From Hyphomicrobiales bacterium (GTDB lineage Bacteria > Pseudomonadota > Alphaproteobacteria > Rhizobiales > Rhizobiaceae), in the NCBI GenBank assembly GCA_024244645.1, contig JAAEOH010000239.1:1-64000 (forward strand): a DNA stretch of 64,000 nt, given 5' to 3'. This document shows positions 33,939 to 43,347 of this stretch, piece by piece (position 1 is the stretch's first letter; each line of letters begins with the position of its first letter). Both the position numbers and the translations under genes were made by a program. A model generated the notes under the pieces. The model was not told where the DNA came from. It searched no databases and saw only the letters and a list, made by a program, of their open reading frames with translations.

Positions 33939-35735
33939 TCAAAACACGTCGGCGGGCGCTTCCAGGCAGGTCGTGTCCATTTGCGCAAGCAGCTCACACT
34001 GTGTCTCCACAACCGGCAACTCGTAGCGGAAGAAATACCGGCAGGCCGACAGTTTGCCGCCGCAGAGCGGATCGACCGTCTCACCCGCGTCTGCCTGCCT
34101 TTCGGAAGCCGCCATGGCCTGCCGCAACCACAACCAGGCAACCACGATATGACCCAGCATGTCGAGATAGATTGTAGCGTTGGCGAGATAGGTTTCCTGA
34201 CCGAGCTGGCCTGCCTTGCCACCCATGCTCAGTGTCGTGTCGACCGCAAGCCTAATGGCAGCGTCGAGCTCCGCTGCAAAATTCGCCAGCTCCGGCATTT
34301 CGGCAGCTACTTTCACCGTCTCCCGCATTTCCGCAACAAGCGCCTTCAACGGCGCACCGCCCTGCATCGGAACCTTGCGCCCGAGTAAATCGAGCCCCTG
34401 AATTCCCCTTGTTCCCTCGTGAATGTGATTAAGCCGGTTGTCCCGATAGAAACGCTCGACCGGATAATCGCGCGTATAACCCGCGCCGCCGAACACCTGG
34501 ATGGCGATTTCATTGGCCCGTAGGCCAAACTCCGAGGGCCAGGATTTGACGATCGGCGTCAGGATGTCGAGCAGCGCCGTCGCCCGTTCCTGCGCAGCCG
34601 CATCGCCCGCGCGTTTTTCATCGCTGAGTCTGGCGGCGTAGAAACACAGCGCCATGGCCCCTTCCGCGTAGGCCTTTTGCTGCAGCAGCATGCGTTTGAC
34701 GTCGGCATGTTCGATGATCGGTACCATGGGCGTTGCCGGATCACGGTCGCCGATCTTTCTGCCCTGGGTGCGGTCCCTGGCGTAGTCGAGAGCATGCAGA
34801 TAGCCGGTCGCGGCAAGCGCTGCGGCACTGAGCCCGACTCCGATGCGCATCTCGTTCATCATCGAGAACATGTACTGCAGGCCGGCGTTCGGTTCGCCAA
34901 TCAGATAACCCACTGCCCCGTCACCATCGCCGAAATTCAGCACGCAATTGACCGTGCCCCGGCAACCCATCTTGTGGTTGAGACCGGCGAGCTTCACGTC
35001 GTTGCGCGCGCCGCGCGCGCCGTCTTCATTGATCAGGTAACGCGGCACGATAAAGAGCGAAATGCCTTTGACCCCTGGAGGGCCGCCCGGAATTTTGGCG
35101 AGTACCAGATTGATGATGTTCTCCGACATTTCATGGTCGGCGCCGGATATCCACATCTTGTTGCCGAACAGCCGATAACTGCCGTCGTCCTGCGGCTCGG
35201 CCCGCGTGCGGATATCACCGACGGACGAACCCGCATGCGGCTCCGACAGCGCCATGGTGCCAAAGTACCGCCCCTCGACCATCGGACGCAGATAGCGTTC
35301 TTTCTGCTCCTGGCTGGCGTGCTCGGCCAGAAGATTGCCGGCTGCAACCGTCAGACCGGCATAACCGCTGGTGCCCCAATTGGCGGCTGAAAACCAGGCC
35401 GATATCGCTGTCTGTAACAGGAATGGCAGCTGCAGTCCGCCGTCGTCGGTATCGAAACTGGCGCCCATGAGCCCCGCCTCGCAATAGGCATCGATGGCCT
35501 CTTTCACCTCCGGTATGATGTGTACACTTTCACCGTCAAATTCCGGCTCGTTGGCATCGAGTTTTTGTGCGTGCGGCTGAAACCGCTCTTCGGCGATCTT
35601 TTCAACACTGTCCAATATCGCGTCGCATACATCGCGATCCGCATCGGCAAAATGCGGCAATTGGCTGAGCGTTTCCAGATCGAGAAAATCATAAAGCAGG
35701 AAGGCCACATCTTCGCGCCGAAGAATATTGGGCAT
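33939..35735 (-). CDS. Acyl-CoA dehydrogenase
   Basis: GTMALSEPHAGSSVGDIRTRAE; QVFGGAGYTRDYPVERFYRDNRLNHIHEGTRGIQGLDLLGRK; start at MPNILRREDVAFLLYDFLDLE. Confidence 0.95.
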   Translation of the reverse strand: MPNILRREDVAFLLYDFLDLETLSQLPHFADADRDVCDAILDSVEKIAEERFQPHAQKLDANEPEFDGESVHIIPEVKEAIDAYCEAGLMGASFDTDDGGLQLPFLLQTAISAWFSAANWGTSGYAGLTVAAGNLLAEHASQEQKERYLRPMVEGRYFGTMALSEPHAGSSVGDIRTRAEPQDDGSYRLFGNKMWISGADHEMSENIINLVLAKIPGGPPGVKGISLFIVPRYLINEDGARGARNDVKLAGLNHKMGCRGTVNCVLNFGDGDGAVGYLIGEPNAGLQYMFSMMNEMRIGVGLSAAALAATGYLHALDYARDRTQGRKIGDRDPATPMVPIIEHADVKRMLLQQKAYAEGAMALCFYAARLSDEKRAGDAAAQERATALLDILTPIVKSWPSEFGLRANEIAIQVFGGAGYTRDYPVERFYRDNRLNHIHEGTRGIQGLDLLGRKVPMQGGAPLKALVAEMRETVKVAAEMPELANFAAELDAAIRLAVDTTLSMGGKAGQLGQETYLANATIYLDMLGHIVVAWLWLRQAMAASERQADAGETVDPLCGGKLSACRYFFRYELPVVETQCELLAQMDTTCLEAPADVF

Positions 35736-35950
35736 CACATTCTCCCGTTTGCCGAAACCAAGAAACGACTGTGAATTGCATATCGGCTTATTTTGTTCAT
35801 CCTTGACCTGTTTTACCGGTCCCTCACCGGACACGCAAAGAAATAGTCGTCTTCTGGCAACGGTGCCTCGCACAGTCCGTAGGCAAATGTGTGTTTGCCA
35901 ATCTGGTGTTATGTGGCATGTTTCGGCGAGTAAAACTGTGGAGGTTATCG

Positions 35951-36334
35951 ATGAAATCCTGGCGCGCGAAATTCACCGTATTCCTTGCTTTCCTCATGCT
36001 GGCATCCAGCCTCGTTACACCCGCTTCCGCAAGCGAGGTTATTATCGAGCGGGTTCACACAACCAACATCATGCATGTGGGGCAGCGCTACTGGGTCGAT
36101 ATTTCCATCAAGACAACCACCGAGGTCGAGATCACGGAAGCCTGCTTCATCTGGTCGGGCGTCGGTCCGGTCTGTTTCCCGGTCATCTGGGTTCAAAAGA
36201 ACAAGCAGATCAAAGTATCGGTCATTGCCCGCAAGCCGCGGAAATACAATGTCGATGTCTTCGTCAAATACAATTCCGGCGGCAAGGTCTACGAATCCAA
36301 CAGGGTCAGCCTGAACGTCGATGTCAAAAGCTAG
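35951..36334 (+). CDS. Hypothetical secreted protein
   Basis: N-terminal signal peptide MKSWRAKFTVFLAFLMLASSLVTPASAS; about 100-aa beta-rich mature part with two Cys. Confidence 0.65.
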   Translation: MKSWRAKFTVFLAFLMLASSLVTPASASEVIIERVHTTNIMHVGQRYWVDISIKTTTEVEITEACFIWSGVGPVCFPVIWVQKNKQIKVSVIARKPRKYNVDVFVKYNSGGKVYESNRVSLNVDVKS

Positions 36335-37239
36335 GGATCCCGGCGAAAGCAGTCGAGCAGCCATTCGGTAAACAGCAGCACTTCCGGTGCGTGCTGGCTG
36401 CCGGTGCGCCGCATCAGATAGTGCGCCTGCCGGCTTGGAAGACGTGCGTCCACCGGCTGAACAAGCCGCCCGCTTTCGAGATAGGGTTGCGCGAACGCAT
36501 CCAGCACCAGAACGGCACCCTGCCCGGTCGCCGCATATTCGAGTGCGATAAGCGATGTGTCCGATTTGATGCCTGCGGAATGCTGCCGCGTATGCAGGCC
36601 GTTGAGCTTCATCAGATCGTCCCACATGCCCTCGCAGCCCATGATTTCGATAATATTGCCCAGGCACAGTTCGGTCAGACCGGCACCGGGACCAAGTGAC
36701 TCGGCATGGTCCGGACTGCAAACGACGATCGACGCTTCACTGCTGATTTTTTCACAACCGCCATCATTGCCGTTCTGATCCGGCCAGTTGCCATCGCCGT
36801 AGCGAATGTCCACGTCGATCGATTCAGAATTCAGCCCGTCGCCCCAGATCGTCGTGCAGAGCTGCAATTCTATGCCGGGATAGGTTTCGCGAAATTCAGG
36901 CAGTCGGGGCACCAGCACCAGCGATGCGTAGGAGATGGGCACCCTGATGCGCAGGGTCCGGTCGCCGATCGATCCGAATATGCCCATTGTGGCGACAGAT
37001 AGATCCTCGAACGCCTTGCGCACTGCCGGAACGTAGGCGGCCCCCATATCCGTCAGCCGAACACCCCTCGGCAATCGCTCGAACAATCCGAAACCCAGCT
37101 TCTTTTCCAGCGATCTGATCTGATGGCTGATGGCCGCGGAGGTCATGTTCAATTCGCCGGCTGCAGCGGCAAAGCTGGAATGCCGGGCTGCCGCCTCGAA
37201 TGCTCTCAGCCACGCAACGGGCGGCAATTGATAACTCAT
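36331..37239 (-). CDS. LysR family transcriptional regulator (GcvA-like)
   Basis: LPPVAWLRAFEAAARHSSFAAAAGELNMTSAAISHQIRSLEKKLGFGLFERLPRGVRLT. Confidence 0.92.
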   Translation of the reverse strand: MSYQLPPVAWLRAFEAAARHSSFAAAAGELNMTSAAISHQIRSLEKKLGFGLFERLPRGVRLTDMGAAYVPAVRKAFEDLSVATMGIFGSIGDRTLRIRVPISYASLVLVPRLPEFRETYPGIELQLCTTIWGDGLNSESIDVDIRYGDGNWPDQNGNDGGCEKISSEASIVVCSPDHAESLGPGAGLTELCLGNIIEIMGCEGMWDDLMKLNGLHTRQHSAGIKSDTSLIALEYAATGQGAVLVLDAFAQPYLESGRLVQPVDARLPSRQAHYLMRRTGSQHAPEVLLFTEWLLDCFRRDP

Positions 37240-37347
37240 AAATTGCGCTCCACGACCGACAAAAAATATTAGGTCTTTGACCGATAAAGCTTCGTTTGAA
37301 TATAGTCAATTCACCGTCAAAATTGGGGTAAACGAGGTGGTGTCGGC

Positions 37348-38988
37348 ATGGCCAGCATGGAATTCGACTTTATCGTGGTGGGTGCCGGGTCTGCGGGCTG
37401 CGTCCTTGCCGACCGGCTCACGCGTTGTGGTCGGCATTCGGTGCTGCTCGTCGAAGCCGGTGGATCGGACCGCAAGCTCAAGATCCGCGTGCCCATTGGC
37501 TATGGATTTACGTTCATGGATCCGTCGGTCAACTGGTGCTACGACACCGAACCGGATCCCGAACTCAATGGACGTTCCGCCTACTGGCCGCGCGGCAAGG
37601 TGATCGGCGGATCGAGCTCGATCAATGCCATGGTGTACTGCCGCGGCCTTCCGCATGATTTCGACGACTGGGCAGAGAGCGGCGCTGAAGGCTGGAACTG
37701 GGATAAAGTGCGCCCCGTTTTCGAACGCACCGAGACAAAGGCGCGGCGGCGTGATGGCAGGCTGGAAACAACCGGCAATGGCCCCCTGTGGGTGACGGAC
37801 GAAGCTGATCAGGCCCATCCTGTGACCGAGCGGTTTATTCACGCCGCCAGCGAGGCTGGCTGGCCGACCACGACGGATCTCAACGGCGCACAGAAGGAAG
37901 GCCTGGGCATCTTTCACAACACGACGCGCAAGGGCTGGCGTTGCTCGGCTTCCGATGCTTTTTTGCGTCCGGCGCTTGGACGCGGCAATCTCGCGGTGAT
38001 TTCCAGCGCAGTGGTCGAACGGATCCTGTTCGATGGCAATCAGGCCACCGGTATTGCCTATCGCCACGATGGCGTCACACATAATGCAATGGCACGACGC
38101 GAGGTGATCGTCAGCAGCGGAGCGGTCAATTCGCCGAAATTGCTGCAGCTATCCGGCCTTGGTCCGGCAGCGCGGCTCAAGGACAAGGGTATCGAAGTGC
38201 GTGCCGATCTGCCTGAAATCGGTGGCGGCCTGCAGGACCATCTGGCAATCAATTACTATTACGAGGCAACGGTCCCTACCCTGAACAACAGGCTGCAGCC
38301 CTGGCCCAGCCGCGTGACGGCGGCATTGCAATATGCGCTGACGCGCCGCGGCATGTTGAGCCTCGGTATCAATCAGTGCGGTGGCTTCATTCGCTCCTCA
38401 GCACAGGCAACCCGCGCGGATATGCAGATCTACTGTAACCCGGCCACCTATTCGACCGGCTCGGGAACCGCGCCGCAGATCGACCCGGAACCCGGCTTCC
38501 TGCTTTCATTCCAGCCCTGTCGTCCGACCAGCCGCGGTCGCATTGATATCGCGTCGGACGATCCCCGCGCGCCGCCGAAAATATCGCCCAATTCACTGAC
38601 GACGAACGAGGACCGCGACGCGGTGATCAGAGGCGCTCGCCTACTGGGCGAACTGATAAAGACGCCGACAATGGCAAAAATCATCAAGTCCACCCGCCAA
38701 CCTGATCCAACGTCGATGAGCGACAGCGACCTGCTGGCAGATTTCAAGCAACGGGCATCGACTGTCTATCACCCGACTTGCACGTGCCGCATGGGCACGG
38801 ATGCCGCCAATTCGGTGCTCGATGCGCGGCTTCGCGTCCACGGCATGGACCGGCTGCGCGTTATTGATGCATCCGCCTTTCCCAATGTGACGTCCGGCAA
38901 TACCAACGCACCGACGATCATGCTGGCGCAACGCGGCGCCGACGTCATCCTCGAAGACACCGCCGCAGCCGGGGGTCCGGTTCAATGA
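37348..38988 (+). CDS. GMC family oxidoreductase (choline dehydrogenase-like)
   Basis: FDFIVVGAGSAGCVLADRLT-like start; GKVIGGSSSINAMVYCRG; YHPTCTCRMG; NTNAPTIMLAQRGAD. Confidence 0.95.
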   Translation: MASMEFDFIVVGAGSAGCVLADRLTRCGRHSVLLVEAGGSDRKLKIRVPIGYGFTFMDPSVNWCYDTEPDPELNGRSAYWPRGKVIGGSSSINAMVYCRGLPHDFDDWAESGAEGWNWDKVRPVFERTETKARRRDGRLETTGNGPLWVTDEADQAHPVTERFIHAASEAGWPTTTDLNGAQKEGLGIFHNTTRKGWRCSASDAFLRPALGRGNLAVISSAVVERILFDGNQATGIAYRHDGVTHNAMARREVIVSSGAVNSPKLLQLSGLGPAARLKDKGIEVRADLPEIGGGLQDHLAINYYYEATVPTLNNRLQPWPSRVTAALQYALTRRGMLSLGINQCGGFIRSSAQATRADMQIYCNPATYSTGSGTAPQIDPEPGFLLSFQPCRPTSRGRIDIASDDPRAPPKISPNSLTTNEDRDAVIRGARLLGELIKTPTMAKIIKSTRQPDPTSMSDSDLLADFKQRASTVYHPTCTCRMGTDAANSVLDARLRVHGMDRLRVIDASAFPNVTSGNTNAPTIMLAQRGADVILEDTAAAGGPVQ

Positions 38989-40088
38989 AAATCGCCAGCC
39001 TTGAGACCTTTAGCAACGAATTCGTTAGCTTTGTCCGTGTTACCGCCGAAGACGGATCGACCGGCTGGGGACAGATGTCCACATACAATGCCGATATCAC
39101 CGCGCTGGTATTCCACCGGCAGATCGCCCCATGGGCGCTCGGGCAAAATGGCGATGATATCGACAGCCTCGTCGATCTGATCGTCGAACGGGAGCACAAA
39201 TTTCCCGGCTCCTATCTGCGCCGCGCCCTTGCCGGACTTGATACAGCCCTTTGGGATCTGAAGGGCAAGCTTCACGACAAGCCGGTCTGTTCATTCATCG
39301 GCGGCAGCCCGGGCTGGCTGCGCGCTTACGCATCGAGCATGCGCCGTGATATCCAGCCCGGGGATGAGGCCAGGCGCCTGGCCGGGCTGCGCGAAGAACA
39401 CGGTTTCGATGCCTTCAAATTCAGGGTCGCCAGCGAATGCGGTCATGACCGAGACGAGTGGCCCGGTCGAACCGAAGCAATTGTTCCCGCTGTCCGCAAG
39501 GCGCTTGGCGACGATGCCGCGTTACTCGTCGATGCCAACAGCGGCTACAGCGCAAATACAGCGATCGAGGTTGGCCATATGCTGGAAGACCACGGCATAT
39601 GCCACTTCGAAGAACCCTGCCCCTACTGGGATCTCGAACAGACCAAACAGGTGACCGACGCGTTGTCGCTCGACGTGACCGGCGGCGAGCAGAACTGCGA
39701 TCTGTCGACCTGGAAACAGATGATCGGCATGCGGGCCATCAATGTCGTCCAGCCGGACATCTGTTATCTCGGCGGGCTGACACGCACCATGCGTGTGGCA
39801 AAGCTGGCTCATGAAGCCGGCCTCGTCTGCACACCACACTCGGCAAACCTCTCCATGGTCACGTTGTTCACAATGCATCTGCTGAAGGCAATCCCCAACG
39901 CTGGCCCCTATCTGGAACTCTCCATTGAAGGGCCCGACTATTATCCCTGGCAGCAGCAGTTGTTTTCAAATGCTCCGTTCGCCATCGCCAACGGCGGTGT
40001 TACGGTATCCGACGCCCCCGGCTGGGGCGCAGAAATCAATCCGCAATGGCTTGAAAGCGCACAATACCAAATGAGCGCGTTCGAATAG
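38985..40088 (+). CDS. Mandelate racemase/muconate lactonizing enzyme family protein (copy 1)
   Basis: Enolase superfamily: DAFKFRVASE, LLVDANSGYSANTAIE, HFEEPCPYWD; overlaps GMC gene by 4 nt. Confidence 0.92.
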   Translation: MKIASLETFSNEFVSFVRVTAEDGSTGWGQMSTYNADITALVFHRQIAPWALGQNGDDIDSLVDLIVEREHKFPGSYLRRALAGLDTALWDLKGKLHDKPVCSFIGGSPGWLRAYASSMRRDIQPGDEARRLAGLREEHGFDAFKFRVASECGHDRDEWPGRTEAIVPAVRKALGDDAALLVDANSGYSANTAIEVGHMLEDHGICHFEEPCPYWDLEQTKQVTDALSLDVTGGEQNCDLSTWKQMIGMRAINVVQPDICYLGGLTRTMRVAKLAHEAGLVCTPHSANLSMVTLFTMHLLKAIPNAGPYLELSIEGPDYYPWQQQLFSNAPFAIANGGVTVSDAPGWGAEINPQWLESAQYQMSAFE

Positions 40089-40116
40089 CTGAACGGTCAA
40101 AGGAACGGATGAGGCC

Positions 40117-41325
40117 ATGAAACTTCAGTCCATCGAAACCCATGTCGTCGCCAATCCGCCGCCATCGCGCGGTGGCCGGTATTTCATCTTTGTCCAGCTT
40201 GAGACCGCCTGCGGCATTGCCGGCGTTGGTGAAATCTACAACGCCACGTTCAGTCCGCACCTCGTCGCGGACATGGCAAAGGACGTCTTTGCCCGCATAT
40301 TCGATTGTCAGGATCCCCACCATATCGAACGGCTTTGGAGAAACACCTATGGCGCGGGCTACACGCTGCGTCCCGATGTCACCGTTATGGGTGTTCTGAG
40401 CGCGCTGGAAATGGCTTGCTGGGACATTATCGGCAAGGCCGCCGGCAAACCGGTCTATGAGCTCCTCGGCGGCAAGGTGCATGAAAAACTGCGCAGCTAC
40501 ACCTACCTCTACCCGCCGGGCGACGAAAACGTTTATCCCGATCCCGACACACCGAATGTCTATAACGATCCGGACATCGCAGCAGAGATCGCGCTTCACT
40601 GGGTGGATCAGGGCTTCACCGCCGTCAAATTCGATCCCGCGGGCCCCTACACGGTCTATGACTGCCATCAACCGAGCATGGAAGATCTGGAGCGCTCTGA
40701 GCTATTCTGCAAGCGCATTCGCGAAGCGGTCGGTACACGCGCGGATCTGCTCTTCGGCACCCACGGCCAATTCACCGTTTCCGGCGCCAAACGCATGGCG
40801 CGGCGCATCGAACCATACGATCCGTTGTGGTTCGAGGAGCCCGTTCCGCCCGAAATGCCCGAACAGATGGCGGAGGTTGCGCGCGCAACCTCCATTCCGA
40901 TTTCTACCGGCGAACGGCTTTGCACAAAATACGAGTTCGCCCGTGTGCTCGATACCGGCGCCGCCTCGATCCTGCAGATGGACCTTGGACGTGTCGGTGG
41001 TCTGCTCGAAGCAAAGAAGATCGCCGCGATGGCTGAAACGCGCTACGCGCAAATCGCCCCTCATCTTTATTGCGGACCGATTGTTGGAGCCGCAAACATC
41101 CAGCTTGCGGCCTGCACGCCAAATTTCCTGATCCTGGAGAGCATTCAGAAATGGGACGGCTTTCACGCCGACCTTCTGACAAAACCCATCCTATGGGAAA
41201 ACGGTTATGTCGTCCCACCGCAGGAGCCGGGTCTTGGTATTGAGCTGAATGAAGCCGTCGCCAGGGCCAACCCTTACACCGGCGACGCGCTGCACCTGAC
41301 CATGGAAACCGAACCGCTGCGTTAA
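40117..41325 (+). CDS. Mandelate racemase/muconate lactonizing enzyme family protein (copy 2)
   Basis: Enolase superfamily: ALEMACWDIIGKAAGKPVYELLGGK, LLFGTHGQFT, WFEEPVPPEMPEQMAEVARATSIPISTGERL. Confidence 0.92.
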   Translation: MKLQSIETHVVANPPPSRGGRYFIFVQLETACGIAGVGEIYNATFSPHLVADMAKDVFARIFDCQDPHHIERLWRNTYGAGYTLRPDVTVMGVLSALEMACWDIIGKAAGKPVYELLGGKVHEKLRSYTYLYPPGDENVYPDPDTPNVYNDPDIAAEIALHWVDQGFTAVKFDPAGPYTVYDCHQPSMEDLERSELFCKRIREAVGTRADLLFGTHGQFTVSGAKRMARRIEPYDPLWFEEPVPPEMPEQMAEVARATSIPISTGERLCTKYEFARVLDTGAASILQMDLGRVGGLLEAKKIAAMAETRYAQIAPHLYCGPIVGAANIQLAACTPNFLILESIQKWDGFHADLLTKPILWENGYVVPPQEPGLGIELNEAVARANPYTGDALHLTMETEPLR

Positions 41326-41353
41326 CGCAATACAATCGCCAAAGGAGCAATGC

Positions 41354-42322
41354 ATGAAAATCGGCTTTATCGGCCTCGGCAATGTCGGCGGCAAGCTTGC
41401 CGGAAGCCTGTTGCGCAACGGGATTGACCTCACCGTGCGAGACCTCGACAAATCACTCGCGCAGCCCTTCCTGGATGCCGGCGCCCATTGGGCCGACCGT
41501 CCGAAGCAGATGGCGCAGAACTGCGACATTACCATTACCTGTTTGCCAAACCCGGCTGCATCGGCAACGGTCATGGAGGCCGATGACGGCATCCTGGCTG
41601 GTCTGGCCCCCAGCAAGATCTGGGCGGAAATGTCGACGACCGATGAAGCCGAAGTCAAAAGGCTCGGAGCGCTCGTCAGGAACGCCGGCGGCTCGCCGGT
41701 CGACTGCCCGGTCTCGGGCGGCTGTCACCGCGCGGCGACGGGAAACATCGCCATATTCGCAGGGTGTGAACGCGAAACCTTCGAACGCATGCTTCCTGTT
41801 CTGAAAACCATGGGCAGACGCATATTGCATACCGGGCCGCTGGGTTCTGCATCCATTTTGAAAGTGGTCACCAACTATCTGGCTACCGCCAATCTGATCA
41901 CCCTTTGCGAAGCCCTGGTCACCTCAAAGGCCGCCGGTATGGATCTCAACACCGCCTATGAGGCGATCAGGATCTCGTCCGGCAATTCCTTCGTCCATGA
42001 AACCGAAAGCCAGGTCATTCTCAGCGGGTCGCGCGACATCAATTTCACCATGGATCTTGTGTCAAAGGACATTGGCCTCTTCCAGCAGGTCGCCGACCGT
42101 TTCGGCGTTCCCCTGGAGATCAATCCAGTCATGATCGACATTTTCAGGGACGGTGAAAAACGTTTCGGATCGCGTGAATATTCGCCAAATATCATCCGTC
42201 GGCTGGAAGAGGCGACTGGATGCGACATTTCCGCGCCCGGCTTTCCACCGGAGATGACCGACGATGAGCCGGAAGAACCCGGATACGAGATTGTTCCCAA
42301 GAGCGCGCAATCGGCTGAGTAG
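41354..42322 (+). CDS. NAD(P)-dependent oxidoreductase, 3-hydroxyisobutyrate dehydrogenase-like (paralog of 32940-33908)
   Basis: MKIGFIGLGNVGGKLAGSLLRNG; DCPVSGGCHRAATGNIAIFAGC; same length (322 aa) as the paralog. Confidence 0.9.
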   Translation: MKIGFIGLGNVGGKLAGSLLRNGIDLTVRDLDKSLAQPFLDAGAHWADRPKQMAQNCDITITCLPNPAASATVMEADDGILAGLAPSKIWAEMSTTDEAEVKRLGALVRNAGGSPVDCPVSGGCHRAATGNIAIFAGCERETFERMLPVLKTMGRRILHTGPLGSASILKVVTNYLATANLITLCEALVTSKAAGMDLNTAYEAIRISSGNSFVHETESQVILSGSRDINFTMDLVSKDIGLFQQVADRFGVPLEINPVMIDIFRDGEKRFGSREYSPNIIRRLEEATGCDISAPGFPPEMTDDEPEEPGYEIVPKSAQSAE

Positions 42323-42428
42323 TACGCAACTCTGCAGCTAACCTCTGTCATTTGCACAATTTTCATGGAATTTTCGTAGACCTCTTTTGTCGGCTGGTTC
42401 ACTATGGCCCGCGACGTTTTGAGAAAGG

Positions 42429-43301
42429 TTGCCGGACGTGCTGAAATTCATCCACCTGACTGATATCCATCTGATCAGCGGCGGTCGCCGGCTTTACGGC
42501 GTTTCGCCCGAACGAAGGCTCCATGCGGCGATCGACAGCATTAACCGCGAACATGGCGACGCTGATTTTGTCGTCATGACCGGTGATCAGGTTCATTGGG
42601 GCGATGAAGACAGCTACCGTATTCTGGCCGATGCAGTCGGCCGCCTCGACATTCCCGTCAGGACAATATTGGGAAATCACGACAATCGGAAGGTCATGCT
42701 TGCAACGATCCCCGGCCTTGAAACGGATGAAAACGGGTTCGTCCAATTTGCACTCGATACCGAAGCAGGACGGTGTCTGTTTCTCGACACCAATATCGAT
42801 GCACAAACCGATGCCGGTGAACTCTGTCCAAAACGCCTTGCGTGGCTGAAGACCCGGATTGAAAGCACCGACCAGCCGATCATTATCTTCATGCATCACC
42901 CGCCATTGAAACTTGGCTTGAAGGGCATGGACGTGATCGGGCTCCTCGACGCCGAACCTTTTTTTGAGATTTTGAAACCGCACCTTTCAAGAATCCGGCA
43001 AATCTTCTTTGGACATGTGCATCGACCGATTTCCGGCAATTGGCGCGGTATCGCATTTTCCTGTGCGCGCGGTCTCAACCACCAACTGGCGCTCGATCTT
43101 GATGCGCCTGAAACGAGCGTGCCGGGTGATTTCGAACCGCCCGCCTACAGCGTGGTTCTTGCCGACGCGGATCAGATCGTCATTCACATGCATGAATTCA
43201 TGGACCGCTCGCCGCATTTTGAACTGGTGGCGCCCGAAGGCACGGACGGCAAGGAATACAGCCTGCATATGCGGCATGGCGACTGGGATCTCATGACCTG
43301 A
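42429..43301 (+). CDS. Metallophosphoesterase (CpdA-like 3',5'-cyclic nucleotide phosphodiesterase family)
   Basis: FIHLTDIHL, GDQVHW, GNHDNR, HHPP, GHVHRP metal-binding motifs; TTG start, or GTG at 42438. Confidence 0.9.
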   Translation: MPDVLKFIHLTDIHLISGGRRLYGVSPERRLHAAIDSINREHGDADFVVMTGDQVHWGDEDSYRILADAVGRLDIPVRTILGNHDNRKVMLATIPGLETDENGFVQFALDTEAGRCLFLDTNIDAQTDAGELCPKRLAWLKTRIESTDQPIIIFMHHPPLKLGLKGMDVIGLLDAEPFFEILKPHLSRIRQIFFGHVHRPISGNWRGIAFSCARGLNHQLALDLDAPETSVPGDFEPPAYSVVLADADQIVIHMHEFMDRSPHFELVAPEGTDGKEYSLHMRHGDWDLMT

Positions 43302-43347
43302 CGTAAAATCGTGGATGCCCGGTGCAAACCAGAGGATGATCGGAACG

